From positions 4,243-13,055 of the forward strand of contig JAHEAS010000030.1 in NCBI GenBank assembly GCA_024642645.1: 8,813 nt of DNA. The letters are read 5' to 3'. Source of the DNA: Saprospirales bacterium (GTDB taxonomy: Bacteria; Bacteroidota; Bacteroidia; Chitinophagales; Saprospiraceae). The notes beneath the pieces are model-generated. The model saw only the letters and a list, made by a program, of their open reading frames with translations, did no database searches and had not been told where the DNA came from. Shown piece after piece: positions 1 to 8,600 of this stretch; position 1 is the first letter of the stretch, and each line of letters opens with the position of its first letter. The translations under genes and the position numbers were made by a program.

Positions 1-898
1 CGATGAGGTAATTGTAAACCGTTTTCGCTCGGTCTTCAGACAGCTTGAAATCCCAACTGCTTTTGAGCACGGGAGGATTGTTTGGACGGTTCACATGGCC
101 AGCGATTTCGATTTTCATGTCGGGGTTATCTTGGAGGAAACGTAATATTTTGGGCAATTCAGGTTTGGAGCTTTCCAGTAGAACTGGTTGATTTCCAACG
201 AAATAGAGGTTCCCGATATCAGCAATTGCACCTGTGTTGGCAGGGCGGAGGGGGAGGTTGACAGCTGACATCTTGGGCATGACTTTCACCATTTCCGTTT
301 TCATGAAATGGCATTTGGCATAAGCATCAATACCTAACACTGTACCTGACAACTGTTCGGTGCGAAACAGTCCATCTGCTCCGGTTTGCAAGGTGTCGCT
401 ACCTTCTTTTGTGCGAATAATAACCTCAGCAATGAGCGGTTGAAACGTTTTTTCATCGGTCACCACACCCTCGATGACGACCATAGGAATTGTGAGTAGC
501 ACTTCCACCGTAGCTCGGCGGTTTTGTTGTCGACCCTCTTCGGTGCGGTTGTCGGTAATAGGCTTTTTTTCTCCGAAATAAGCGAAGCTAATGCGCCCTG
601 CATCAATGCTATTTTTTACCAAAAAATCCTTGATGGATTGTGCTCGGCGTTGCGACAGCGCCAAATTGTTGGCCAAACTGCCGATTGAGTCGGTATGGGC
701 AGTGATGCGGATAGTGAAATTCTCTTTTCCTTTTACATAATCACGAAGGTTTAAAAGCAATGAATCCGTTGATGCCCGAAGGTCGTGCTTTCCGAAGTCG
801 AAGTAAACTTCAGTTGAAAACATGGACTTTTCTGCTGTTTGTGCCAGCGAAATATGGAAAAGTATAACTGCTAATATGGTGGAGAAGAGGCATTTCAT
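1..898 (-). CDS. Exported OmpA-family protein with two OmpA-like domains, C-terminus cut off by the window edge
   Basis: The frame is open from the ATG at 898-896 to the left edge, giving 299 residues without a stop. Residues 1-19 form a signal peptide (MKCLFSTILAVILFHISLA, cleavage before QTAEK). Residues about 28-135 are a complete OmpA-like peptidoglycan-binding domain: the strand VYFDFG, then HTD (D70), LSQRRA (R85) and the closing NRRATVEV. Residues about 140-210 look like a carboxypeptidase-regulatory-like beta-sandwich (VIEGVVTDEKTFQPL…TGADGLFRT). Residues about 225-299 begin a second OmpA-like domain (NLYFVGNQ, IEIAGHVN, LSEDRAKTVYNYL) that leaves the window. The family anchors the outer membrane to peptidoglycan from the periplasm; a role here in envelope integrity or as part of a larger envelope complex is inference. 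In domain 2 the usual Asp of GHTD is Asn (N270), while the Arg (R290) is kept. The start has only an A-rich leader (ccaaaaagattta) and no clear Shine-Dalgarno site. The antiporter gene lies 96 bp upstream on the same strand. Confidence 0.88.
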   Translation of the reverse strand, partial: MKCLFSTILAVILFHISLAQTAEKSMFSTEVYFDFGKHDLRASTDSLLLNLRDYVKGKENFTIRITAHTDSIGSLANNLALSQRRAQSIKDFLVKNSIDAGRISFAYFGEKKPITDNRTEEGRQQNRRATVEVLLTIPMVVIEGVVTDEKTFQPLIAEVIIRTKEGSDTLQTGADGLFRTEQLSGTVLGIDAYAKCHFMKTEMVKVMPKMSAVNLPLRPANTGAIADIGNLYFVGNQPVLLESSKPELPKILRFLQDNPDMKIEIAGHVNRPNNPPVLKSSWDFKLSEDRAKTVYNYLI

Positions 899-994
899 CT
901 TAAATCTTTTTGGTTGATAACGCAGAAAAGGGCTTTTGTTACATAAAAGGTAATTACGGTTAACCGAGTGGCAGTGTAAAAAGAGTGTCCACAA

Positions 995-3001
995 TCACAG
1001 CCCCGGATACACCAACACAAAATTCCATTCTGAAAAATGCTCCGTTAAGTACGCCGGGATTTTCTGCATAAACCCTTCAGCAGAAACCGATTCCTGTCTG
1101 GCACTGACAAGGATGGTCAATTCGTCGTTGGCAGCAGATTCGTGGAGTTGCCACCAATCTTCGGGATTTAAGGGGAGGGAGCGTAATTGCTCAAGGCTAT
1201 CCTTGCCTAAAAATTGGTTAGCTGCGCTGATGGTAACGGGTGTGGCTAGTAATTTGAGCGGCAAGTTGAGGTTTCTTCCGATGTTTTCAAGGCGGCGCAC
1301 CATTTCCCCAAAGCCGGGTTCGAGGTGGGTTGCCTCCGGCAAAATGACCCGCAGCCGCTTGAAAGTGGTCGGCGGGGATATGATATTGGTAACAAACAGC
1401 ATCTCCGGCGATTCATCCAGCAAGTTGTCGAGCAAGCTGCCGAAAAGGCGTTCCGTAGCACTTTCTTTTGGGTGCCAGCCAATGACGATTTCGGTGGCGA
1501 GCAGCTCGCTGGCTGCCCGTAGAATACCGCTGACGGCGCTCACGTCCACTCGGTGAATGGGCGCTAGGGCAATATCACGGTCGGTGGCCTGGCGCAATAT
1601 TGGCGCTAATAATAGTTGGTTTTGCCGAATTTTTTCCCGAACCTCCTTCTCGTCGAGGATGATGGAAAGCGGGTAAACGGGCTCGTTTGTACCGGGTGTT
1701 TTTATTAAAAAAGCAAAGTCTAGGAGATTGGCAACATTGATAGGGTTAGCGATAGGGACGAGAATGCGCTGTGGACTACTTCCACCAGTGGTTGGCAAAA
1801 TATTGGTGGCGGCAATGCGCAAAGCGGCCGATTCCGAAACCAGTGTGCTGACAAAGCACGTGATAACAATAAGGAAAATAGTTGCATTGACAATGCTCTC
1901 GTCGAAAAGCTGTAATTTAAAACCAATCAAGGCAATGGCTACAGCGGCTGCTGCGCGGGAGGCGCTGAGGCCAAAAATCAAGTTGCCTTGGTCTGCAGAG
2001 TAGCCATAAATTTTTTGGGTGAAAAAAGCAGCTAACCATTTTGAAAGCAGGGCCACAACAGAAAACCCTAGCGCTAGCATGGCCATTTTACCGTTTTCCA
2101 AAAAGACATGGAGGTTAATCATCATGCCCACGTTGAACAGAAAAGCAGGAATGAACAATGAATTACCCACAAACCCAATCCGGTCCATAAGTGGGGAACT
2201 TTGCGGGATGAGCCGGTTGAGCACCAGACCTGCCAGAAACGCTCCAATGATGGCTTCCACACCCGCCAGTTCTGCCAAAAGCCCGCAAACGAAAACCATA
2301 GCCAACACGAAGACAAACTGGTAGGTCACATCACTTTCTACCCGTCGGAAAAACCAGCGTGCGACGATGGGTAAAAGTCCAAAAACCAGTGCTCCGAATA
2401 AAGCCAGCGATAGGGTAAGTTTCACCCAAAACCACCCGTCCATATTGCCCTGCGCCATGCCGGATATGACTGCAAGTAGCAATAAAGCCATAGTGTCGGT
2501 GATGACCGTGCCGCCAACGGCTACGGCTACTGCTTCGTTACGGGAGATGCGAAGGCGTGTGACGACTGGGTATGCAATTAGCGTATGTGCCGAAAACATG
2601 CCTGCCAGCAACAATGCGGACATCCATTTTAATTCGAGAATAAAAAAAGCGTAAATACCACCAATCAGCAATGGGAAGCCAAACGTCAGTAAGCCGAATA
2701 GGGCGCTTTTATGTTTGTTTTTGAGAAAGCTGGTAATCTCTATCTCCAGCCCCGCCCAGAACATGATGTAGAGTAGTCCGATTTTCGAGAGCAACTGAAT
2801 GCCTTCGCCTTGCGCTAAAAGGTTTATTCCGTGCGGCCCCATGATTGCTCCTGCCAGAATAAGTCCTATGATGCCGGGCAGCCTGAAACGCTGCACAAGA
2901 TCAGGCACAGTGAGCACCGTCAGCAGGAGGATGCACATCACGAATACCGGGTTACGGATGGGCAATGACCAGTCGTGGAGGTTTAAGAAAAGGTAGTCCA
3001 T
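995..3001 (-). CDS. CPA2-family cation:proton antiporter with C-terminal UspA-like tandem domain
   Basis: A complete 668-residue protein starting at ATG 3001-2999 and ending at TGA 997-995. Residues about 12-395 are an Na+/H+ exchanger-type membrane domain with roughly 12-13 hydrophobic helices. Recognisable elements are the early LPGIIGLILAGAIMGPHG segment (41-58), the GGTVITDT helix with the putative ion-binding Asp D169, a lysine in a late helix (K321, LLSKWLAA) and the GLSASRA segment (R349). Residues about 411-541 (ILVPIANP…EIVIGWHP…LLDE) and 553-668 resemble two UspA-like folds, a known C-terminal arrangement in this family that may sense nucleotides or regulate transport. The protein should exchange H+ for Na+ or K+ across the inner membrane; the ion cannot be decided from sequence. 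The residue before D169 is Thr, giving a TD pair rather than the DD, ND or QD seen in well-studied members. It is divergent from lepA and upstream of the OmpA-like gene on the same strand. No strong ribosome-binding site precedes the start. Confidence 0.9.
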   Translation of the reverse strand: MDYLFLNLHDWSLPIRNPVFVMCILLLTVLTVPDLVQRFRLPGIIGLILAGAIMGPHGINLLAQGEGIQLLSKIGLLYIMFWAGLEIEITSFLKNKHKSALFGLLTFGFPLLIGGIYAFFILELKWMSALLLAGMFSAHTLIAYPVVTRLRISRNEAVAVAVGGTVITDTMALLLLAVISGMAQGNMDGWFWVKLTLSLALFGALVFGLLPIVARWFFRRVESDVTYQFVFVLAMVFVCGLLAELAGVEAIIGAFLAGLVLNRLIPQSSPLMDRIGFVGNSLFIPAFLFNVGMMINLHVFLENGKMAMLALGFSVVALLSKWLAAFFTQKIYGYSADQGNLIFGLSASRAAAAVAIALIGFKLQLFDESIVNATIFLIVITCFVSTLVSESAALRIAATNILPTTGGSSPQRILVPIANPINVANLLDFAFLIKTPGTNEPVYPLSIILDEKEVREKIRQNQLLLAPILRQATDRDIALAPIHRVDVSAVSGILRAASELLATEIVIGWHPKESATERLFGSLLDNLLDESPEMLFVTNIISPPTTFKRLRVILPEATHLEPGFGEMVRRLENIGRNLNLPLKLLATPVTISAANQFLGKDSLEQLRSLPLNPEDWWQLHESAANDELTILVSARQESVSAEGFMQKIPAYLTEHFSEWNFVLVYPGL

Positions 3002-3135
3002 TCAAATGGCGAAGGTATGCATTGGCGAGGATTTGGATTAGTAAGGATTTTAAGATTTTAGCGGTGGGAATCAGGGCGACCTACTGAAACTTGTTTCCTA
3101 AATTTAAGCAACTCCACACGGTAAAAATGCGTACA

Positions 3136-3163
3136 TTTGCGCCCATTTTGGAAACTATATTTG
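3136..3163 (+). promoter_or_regulatory. Putative Bacteroidota-type promoter for lepA
   Basis: TATATTTG at 3156-3163 matches the TAnnTTTG -7 box known for the Bacteroidota primary sigma factor. A TTTG at 3136-3139 could be the -33 element. The spacer of 16 nt is slightly short of the usual range. Transcription would begin near 3170, leaving a leader of about 40 nt before the lepA ATG. The position in the divergent intergenic region fits. No equally good match was found on the opposite strand for the antiporter. Confidence 0.5.
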
Positions 3164-3208
3164 ACAAATTTTAAGATTCGTCGAACCTCATTTGCAGCAC
3201 AATTTTTT

Positions 3209-4999
3209 ATGAAAAACATCCGCAATTTCTGCGTAATCGCACATATTGACCACGGCAAGAGTACACTTTCTGACCGTTTGTTGGAAACTACCAAGACCAT
3301 TGCTGTCCGTGATATGAAGGCCCAGGCCCTAGATAGTATGGACCTCGAACGGGAGCGGGGAATCACCATTAAGAGCCACGCCATTCAATTGTACCATCAC
3401 CACAAGGACGGTGAAGTTTACACTCTCAACCTGATTGATACCCCCGGCCACGTTGACTTTTCTTACGAAGTGAGCCGTTCAATCGCTGCTTGCGAAGGCG
3501 CACTCTTGCTGGTAGATGCCACACAGGGGATTCAGGCACAGACCATCTCAAACCTGTACCTCGCTATTGATCACGACCTGGAGATCATTCCCGTCATCAA
3601 CAAGATTGACATGCCAAATGCCATGATTGAGGAGGTGATGGACCAAATCATCGAGCTGGTTGGGGTGAAAAAGGAAGATATCGTGCTGGCCAGTGGTAAA
3701 ACTGGTGAAGGCGTGGAAAACCTTCTGACTGCCATCGTGGAACGTATACCAGCACCAAAAGGCGACCCCGCTGCACCCTTGCAAGCATTGGTTTTTGACT
3801 CTGTTTTCAACTCTTTCCGGGGTGTGATTGCCTATTTCAAGATTGTGAATGGTACAATGAAAAAAGGCGATAAAATCCGCTTTTTCCATACGGAAAAAGA
3901 ATATAACGCTGACGAGGTGGGCATCCTACAGCTTAACATGATTCCTAAACAGGAGATGTGTGCAGGTGATGTAGGCTATGTCATCACTGGCATCAAAGTC
4001 TCGAAGGAAATCAAGGTGGGAGATACCATTACGCACCATGCTAACCCTTGCGAGGAGGGCATCCACGGCTTCGAGGAAGTGAAGCCGATGGTTTTTGCAG
4101 GTGTTTATCCCATTGAAAACGAAGACTTTGAAGACCTTCGGGAAAGCCTTGAAAAACTACAACTCAACGATAGCTCGCTGACTTTTGAGCCGGAAAGCTC
4201 CGCAGCGTTGGGATTCGGTTTTCGTTGTGGGTTCCTTGGCATGTTGCACCTCGAAATCATTCAGGAACGCCTCAGCAGGGAGTATGACATGGAGGTCATC
4301 ACCACCATCCCGAACGTATCGTACTTTGCCTATACGACCAAGAAGGAGACTGTTTTTCTTCGCACGCCAGTTGATTTTCCCGACCCTACGCAACTGGACT
4401 ACGTGGAGGAACCTTATATCGCTGCGCAAATCATCACCAAGCCAGAATACATTGGTGCTATCATGTCCCTCTGCCTTGACAAGCGGGGTATTTTCAAGAA
4501 CCAAAGCTATCTTACCCCGACCCGTGTGGAGATGTCACTGGAACTACCGCTGGCTGAAATCGTCTTTGACTTTTACGACCGCCTAAAGTCTATCAGTCGG
4601 GGTTATGCCTCATTCGACTATCATCCAATCGGCTACCGGGAGGGCGACCTTGTGAAAGTGGACATTAAGCTGAACGCCGAGCCAGTGGATGCACTTTCAG
4701 CACTGGTTCATCGTGACAAGGCATACGCTTTTGGTCGCCGCATTTGTGAAAAACTCAAAGAATTGCTTCCTAAACAGCAGTTCGTCATCGCTATACAAGC
4801 TGCCATTGGTGCTAAAATCATTGCCCGTGAAACCATCTCTGCCATGCGCAAGGACGTGACTGCCAAATGCTACGGTGGTGACATCAGCCGAAAGCGCAAG
4901 CTGCTGGAAAAGCAGAAAAAAGGCAAAAAGAAGATGCGTCAGATTGGCAATGTGGAAGTGCCTCAGAAGGCGTTTATTGAGGTGCTGAAGTTGGATTAA
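3209..4999 (+). CDS. lepA: Elongation factor 4 (LepA), ribosome-associated GTPase
   Basis: A complete 596-residue protein, the usual length for LepA. The GTPase domain shows G1 AHIDHGKST (11-19), G2 in the RERGITIK segment (48-55), G3 DTPGHVDF (77-84), G4 NKID (131-134) and G5 ASGKTG (161-166). An EF-Tu-like beta-barrel follows, then the EF-G III/V-like domains and the LepA-specific C-terminal domain with CYGGDISRKRKLLEKQKKGK near the end. No EF-G domain IV is visible between them, as expected for LepA and not for EF-G or TypA. LepA binds 70S ribosomes and uses GTP; back-translocation and initiation or biogenesis roles have been proposed. The ATG at 3209 is chosen because family proteins begin at MKNIRNF; an in-frame TTG at 3137 would add 24 unrelated residues and lies inside the putative promoter. 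No Shine-Dalgarno site precedes it, only an A/T-rich leader. It appears to be a single-gene unit: there is no lepB signal peptidase gene after it. Confidence 0.98.
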   Translation: MKNIRNFCVIAHIDHGKSTLSDRLLETTKTIAVRDMKAQALDSMDLERERGITIKSHAIQLYHHHKDGEVYTLNLIDTPGHVDFSYEVSRSIAACEGALLLVDATQGIQAQTISNLYLAIDHDLEIIPVINKIDMPNAMIEEVMDQIIELVGVKKEDIVLASGKTGEGVENLLTAIVERIPAPKGDPAAPLQALVFDSVFNSFRGVIAYFKIVNGTMKKGDKIRFFHTEKEYNADEVGILQLNMIPKQEMCAGDVGYVITGIKVSKEIKVGDTITHHANPCEEGIHGFEEVKPMVFAGVYPIENEDFEDLRESLEKLQLNDSSLTFEPESSAALGFGFRCGFLGMLHLEIIQERLSREYDMEVITTIPNVSYFAYTTKKETVFLRTPVDFPDPTQLDYVEEPYIAAQIITKPEYIGAIMSLCLDKRGIFKNQSYLTPTRVEMSLELPLAEIVFDFYDRLKSISRGYASFDYHPIGYREGDLVKVDIKLNAEPVDALSALVHRDKAYAFGRRICEKLKELLPKQQFVIAIQAAIGAKIIARETISAMRKDVTAKCYGGDISRKRKLLEKQKKGKKKMRQIGNVEVPQKAFIEVLKLD

Positions 5000-5032
5000 C
5001 CACGATTTTAATTGTGAAAGGCCCTGGTTAAT
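4995..5032 (+). terminator. Possible 3' hairpin at the end of lepA
   Basis: ATTAACCA (4995-5002), overlapping the lepA stop codon, is perfectly complementary to TGGTTAAT (5025-5032). A smaller inner stem (CACGAT…AATTGTG, one G-T wobble) lies between them. The following sequence (tatgtttt) has only a short T run, so this is at best a weak intrinsic terminator. It could equally be a 3'-end stabilising fold. Arms of 8 bp with a 22-nt gap are not rare by chance; position is the main support. Confidence 0.3.
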
Positions 5033-5622
5033 TATGTTTTCGATTAAAAAGTGAAAATGATTGAATCAGGGTTGCTTTATTTGGTTGAGCCAAATCAAAG
5101 CTTTCGAAAAATTTGTAAAAAAGACATTTGGTTGTTTAACATTGTTTTTTGACTTTTGCCTCGTAAAATATTTCACTGCAAAAAACCTTCCGCTCTTTTA
5201 TTTATGGTTTTGGGGCACTCATTCTAACGTATCGATTCTGGTAACCCTTCTAACACTCCAACTTACTAAATAGGGCGCACCAAGCGCAATCACTAATTCG
5301 GAATACATCTTTGGTCTTCAATGTCTAAGGGGCATTGCTGACAAATTTGATTTGTCGCATGGATATGCTTTAGGAACAAATCAAAATGCGATTGCATCTA
5401 GTGAATGTACTGTTTCACCTCAAAAGTCTATTGCTAAAAATTGATGTTCGTTATCTGGCTTATGTCGGCTTAGCGTAAAAATTCTTGAAGTATTGGTGAC
5501 CACCTGTTTCTTAAAGAAAATTCTATCTAAGAGGACAAGGCCCTAAATCACTGTCCATGAGGAATTTAGATTGTAATGCGGCTAAGGTTTCTGCTGATTT
5601 GGCAAAAAATGAGGCTAGTGTA
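5000..5622. other. 623-bp intergenic region without a convincing gene
   Basis: Both strands were read here and no protein of recognisable type was found. A 70-codon frame at 5061-5273 (plus) is AT-rich, Phe/Leu-heavy and has no credible ribosome site. It is followed in the same frame, after a single TAG, by a further 56 open codons to 5444 that have no start. The left part (about 5033-5200) is A/T-rich with runs of A and T. A short perfect inverted repeat lies at 5340-5356, with related sequence just downstream. No TAnnTTTG box was found ahead of the large gene that follows, so its promoter is not located. No tRNA, riboswitch or transposase remnant was recognised. Confidence 0.6.
5340..5356. 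repeat. Short perfect inverted repeat in the lepA / repeat-protein intergenic region
   Basis: GACAAAT (5340-5346) and ATTTGTC (5350-5356) are separated by TTG. Downstream, ACAAATC (5376-5382) is also complementary to GATTTGT (5349-5355), and ATGCG (5386-5390) to CGCAT (5356-5360). Alternative or crossing pairings are therefore possible. It could be an operator for a dimeric regulator of the downstream gene, but 7-bp arms are close to chance expectation in a window this size. Confidence 0.3.
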
Positions 5623-8600
5623 ATGTTTTTTCAAAGGCATTTACGAAAGGACTATTTGGAGAAAATCCGAATTTATTCAAAGGTTCTTCTCTGTTTTGTT
5701 GTATTCATTGTCCATTCTAACAAAGTTATTGCGGTCACGATTACTACCACTGGCAATGGAAGTTGGAGCTCTACAACACCAAATGCACCTTGGCCTAGCG
5801 GGACATTACCTGCTATCGGAGATGATATTGTCATTGGGAATGGATTCACATTGACTGTGGATGGGAACCGCACTTGTAGCTCGATTGCATTTACAGCTCC
5901 CAATAGTGGCACTGGGTCTGGAACTTTGACCGTCAATTCTGGCCAAGTGTTGAACATTACAACTGGTCTGTACACGCCGGGCAGCAATGTTGATATAAAG
6001 ACAAACGGAAGTTATATTATCACTGGAGCCGGAACTATAGATTGTGCCCTACTAAAAGTAGGCAATGCACAGCCACCTAGTGGTAGTGGCGTAACTCCAA
6101 TAACACTTTCTTCTACAATTGCGAGTTTAAATGTCACTGGAAATTTGACACTGGAATCTACCGTTTCAGGAATGAAAGTCAATAACTCTGTTTTTGATTT
6201 GCAATCAGGTAATGTAACTGTAGGCGGAAGTGTAACCATGGTAAATCCAACTGGAGCCACATCGATACTTTCGATGAGCAACGGGGCACAATCGGGCTCA
6301 TTAATATTGACTGGAACTAATCCTTTTTCTATTACTGGCGGTGGTACCACCACCACCACTTTCAATGGCTCAACAGCCAAAGTCACATACAGTAGTAGCG
6401 GTGCCCAGACAGTGCGTGGGGCGCCATCAATCTATACTAACCTAACCCTCTCCGGAAGTGGTTCGAAATCAATTACCACCGCAAATGTCACAGTTAACGG
6501 TGTCCTATCCATGGAAGGAACAGCGACTGCGACCGCAGCACCTACTTACGGAACGGCAGCTACTTTGCAGTACAACACTACATTTGACCGTTCTGCTTCC
6601 GCCGAGTGGATTTCGCCATTTACTGCGTCAGGTGGGGTCATTATCGCAAACACGGGGGAGATTTCTTTAAATACTGATAAAGTTTTCAACACAAGCATCC
6701 CGCTGAATATAAATTCAGGTGCAAAACTGAACACCTCTGGCTCCAATAGTTATGCGCTTACTTTCAATGGGGATTTCATCAATAACGGAACATTGACTGG
6801 GAATGCCTCGAACATCATGATAGCGGGAGGTACCACGCAAAGTATTGGTGGGTTCAAGACAACTGGCATTGTATCTATGACCAAGACGGCTGGCGTGGCA
6901 ACTGCGACTGGCAATTTTGAAGGAAGTGGACTGACAATTGATGGCCCTGGTGGTACACTAAATTTAGGGACAAGCCGCATACATACATTCTCTGGAAACT
7001 GGACAAGGACCGCAGGTGCATTGAATGGCGGGGTGAATACGACCTTGCAAATTGGTGGGTCGGCTGCTGGTACAGGTGGCAGCACATTTACTGCAAATAC
7101 TGGGACAGTCACTTATTATGGTAGCGGAGGTCAATCTATCGCTGGTGTAACCTACAATATTTTGCTTGTGAATAATGGCATGGGAACCACCAATACAGCT
7201 TTAGGTACCATTACCGCAACTACGCTAGGTACAGCTGGGGGAGGTACCTTAAACATGGCAAATTTTCAATTATTGGGCATCACATCTGCTTCTGGAGTGG
7301 CCGGAACAATAAGAACACAGAATACTTCTTCGACTCCAATTCCTTCTGGGCTTAACTGGGGTGGGGTAGTACAATACGACGCTAGTACTGGAGGTCAAAC
7401 TATTGTTGCAGGTAGTTATTCCAGTATTTCAAGCGGCGGTACGAGTGGAACAAATACGCTTGTTGGTGATATATCAGTAAACAAAACGCTTTCAATAGCA
7501 ACCGGTACTACTTTAGCTTATGGTACAGGCATCGCAAGGACGATTACTCTAACAGGAGTATTGGTTAGTGGTTTGTCAAATAATGGCACAATTGACATGA
7601 GCAGCGGAGGAGGTGGCTTGGCCCACCTCCTGAGAATTGCAGCAAGCAGTTTGACAAATTTTGGAACCTTAACAAATGGCTCGAACAGCACAGTTGAGTA
7701 CTATGGTGCTGTGCAAACCATAAGTTCAGTTTCCTACAATCACCTTTTACTCAGTGGAACAGGTGCTAAAAGTTTACAAGCTTCGCCGATGACGATTGCC
7801 GGGGACCTCACCTCTGCAGGGACGGTCACTGTTACAGCTAACGCAGCGGTCACTGTAAATGGAACATTTACTATTGGCTCAAGTACTTCTTTTGATGCAG
7901 GCTCATTTAGCCATATTTTGAAAGGGAATTTGGTCAAAAATGGCACGTTTACACCATCTACTAGCACTGTCACTATGAATGGAAATGCTGCGCAATCTAT
8001 CAGTGGGTCTAGTTCGGTTACCTTCCATAATCTTACGATAAACAATACATTCAGCTCCTTGCCTTCAGCAACCATTACCTTAGGCAAGGCAGTAAATGTG
8101 AACGGTGGATTAACTCTCACGAGGGGATATATCGTTTCCACCTCCACGAATATCGTGAACATGGCAGATGGCTCCACAACTTCGGGTACAAGTGCGAATA
8201 GTTATGTCGTTGGGCCAATGACCAAGACTGGCACTACTGCTTTTGAATTTCCTATCGGTGATGCTACTCGTTGGGCAAGGATTGCCATTGGGGCACCCAG
8301 TGCCAACAGCACTTTCTTTGCGCAATATTTCAGCAGTCCTTATACTAATTCAACATTGGCCAGTTCACCAACTCCCGTTTTGGTGAGTGTCAGTTCCAAA
8401 GAGTATTGGCAGCTAGATAGGACAGTAGGTACTGGTACTGCGACGGTAAAATTGTTTTGGGAAGATGCCAACTGGAGTGCGGTTACAGAATGTTCTGACA
8501 CAAAACTGCGGGTTGCGCATTGGAACGGCTCGGCTTGGGAAAACAACAATGACGGGGCCGTCATTACTGGCTCATGTACAGGAACCAATGCCGGAACTAT

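Noticed and set aside
957..966. Perfect 10-bp palindrome CGGTTAACCG between the antiporter and OmpA-like genes
   Set aside because: About nine such palindromes are expected by chance in a window this size, and nothing else marks it as an operator.
1113..2996. Several plus-strand open frames of 65-147 codons opposite the antiporter
   Set aside because: They lack family resemblance, have Arg/Ser-rich shadow composition, and lie wholly within a confidently assigned minus-strand gene.
3058..3384. A 108-codon minus-strand frame overlapping the start of lepA and the promoter region
   Set aside because: It overlaps the highly conserved LepA GTP-binding coding region and shows no recognisable domain or ribosome site.
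5061..5273. A 70-codon plus-strand frame after lepA
   Set aside because: AT-rich, Phe/Leu-heavy translation without recognisable domain or plausible initiation site; more likely a chance frame in intergenic DNA.
8057..8089. Inverted repeat CCTTGCCT … AGGCAAGG inside the repeat-protein gene
   Set aside because: Eight-bp arms with a 17-nt gap are within chance expectation, and the site has no other notable property.
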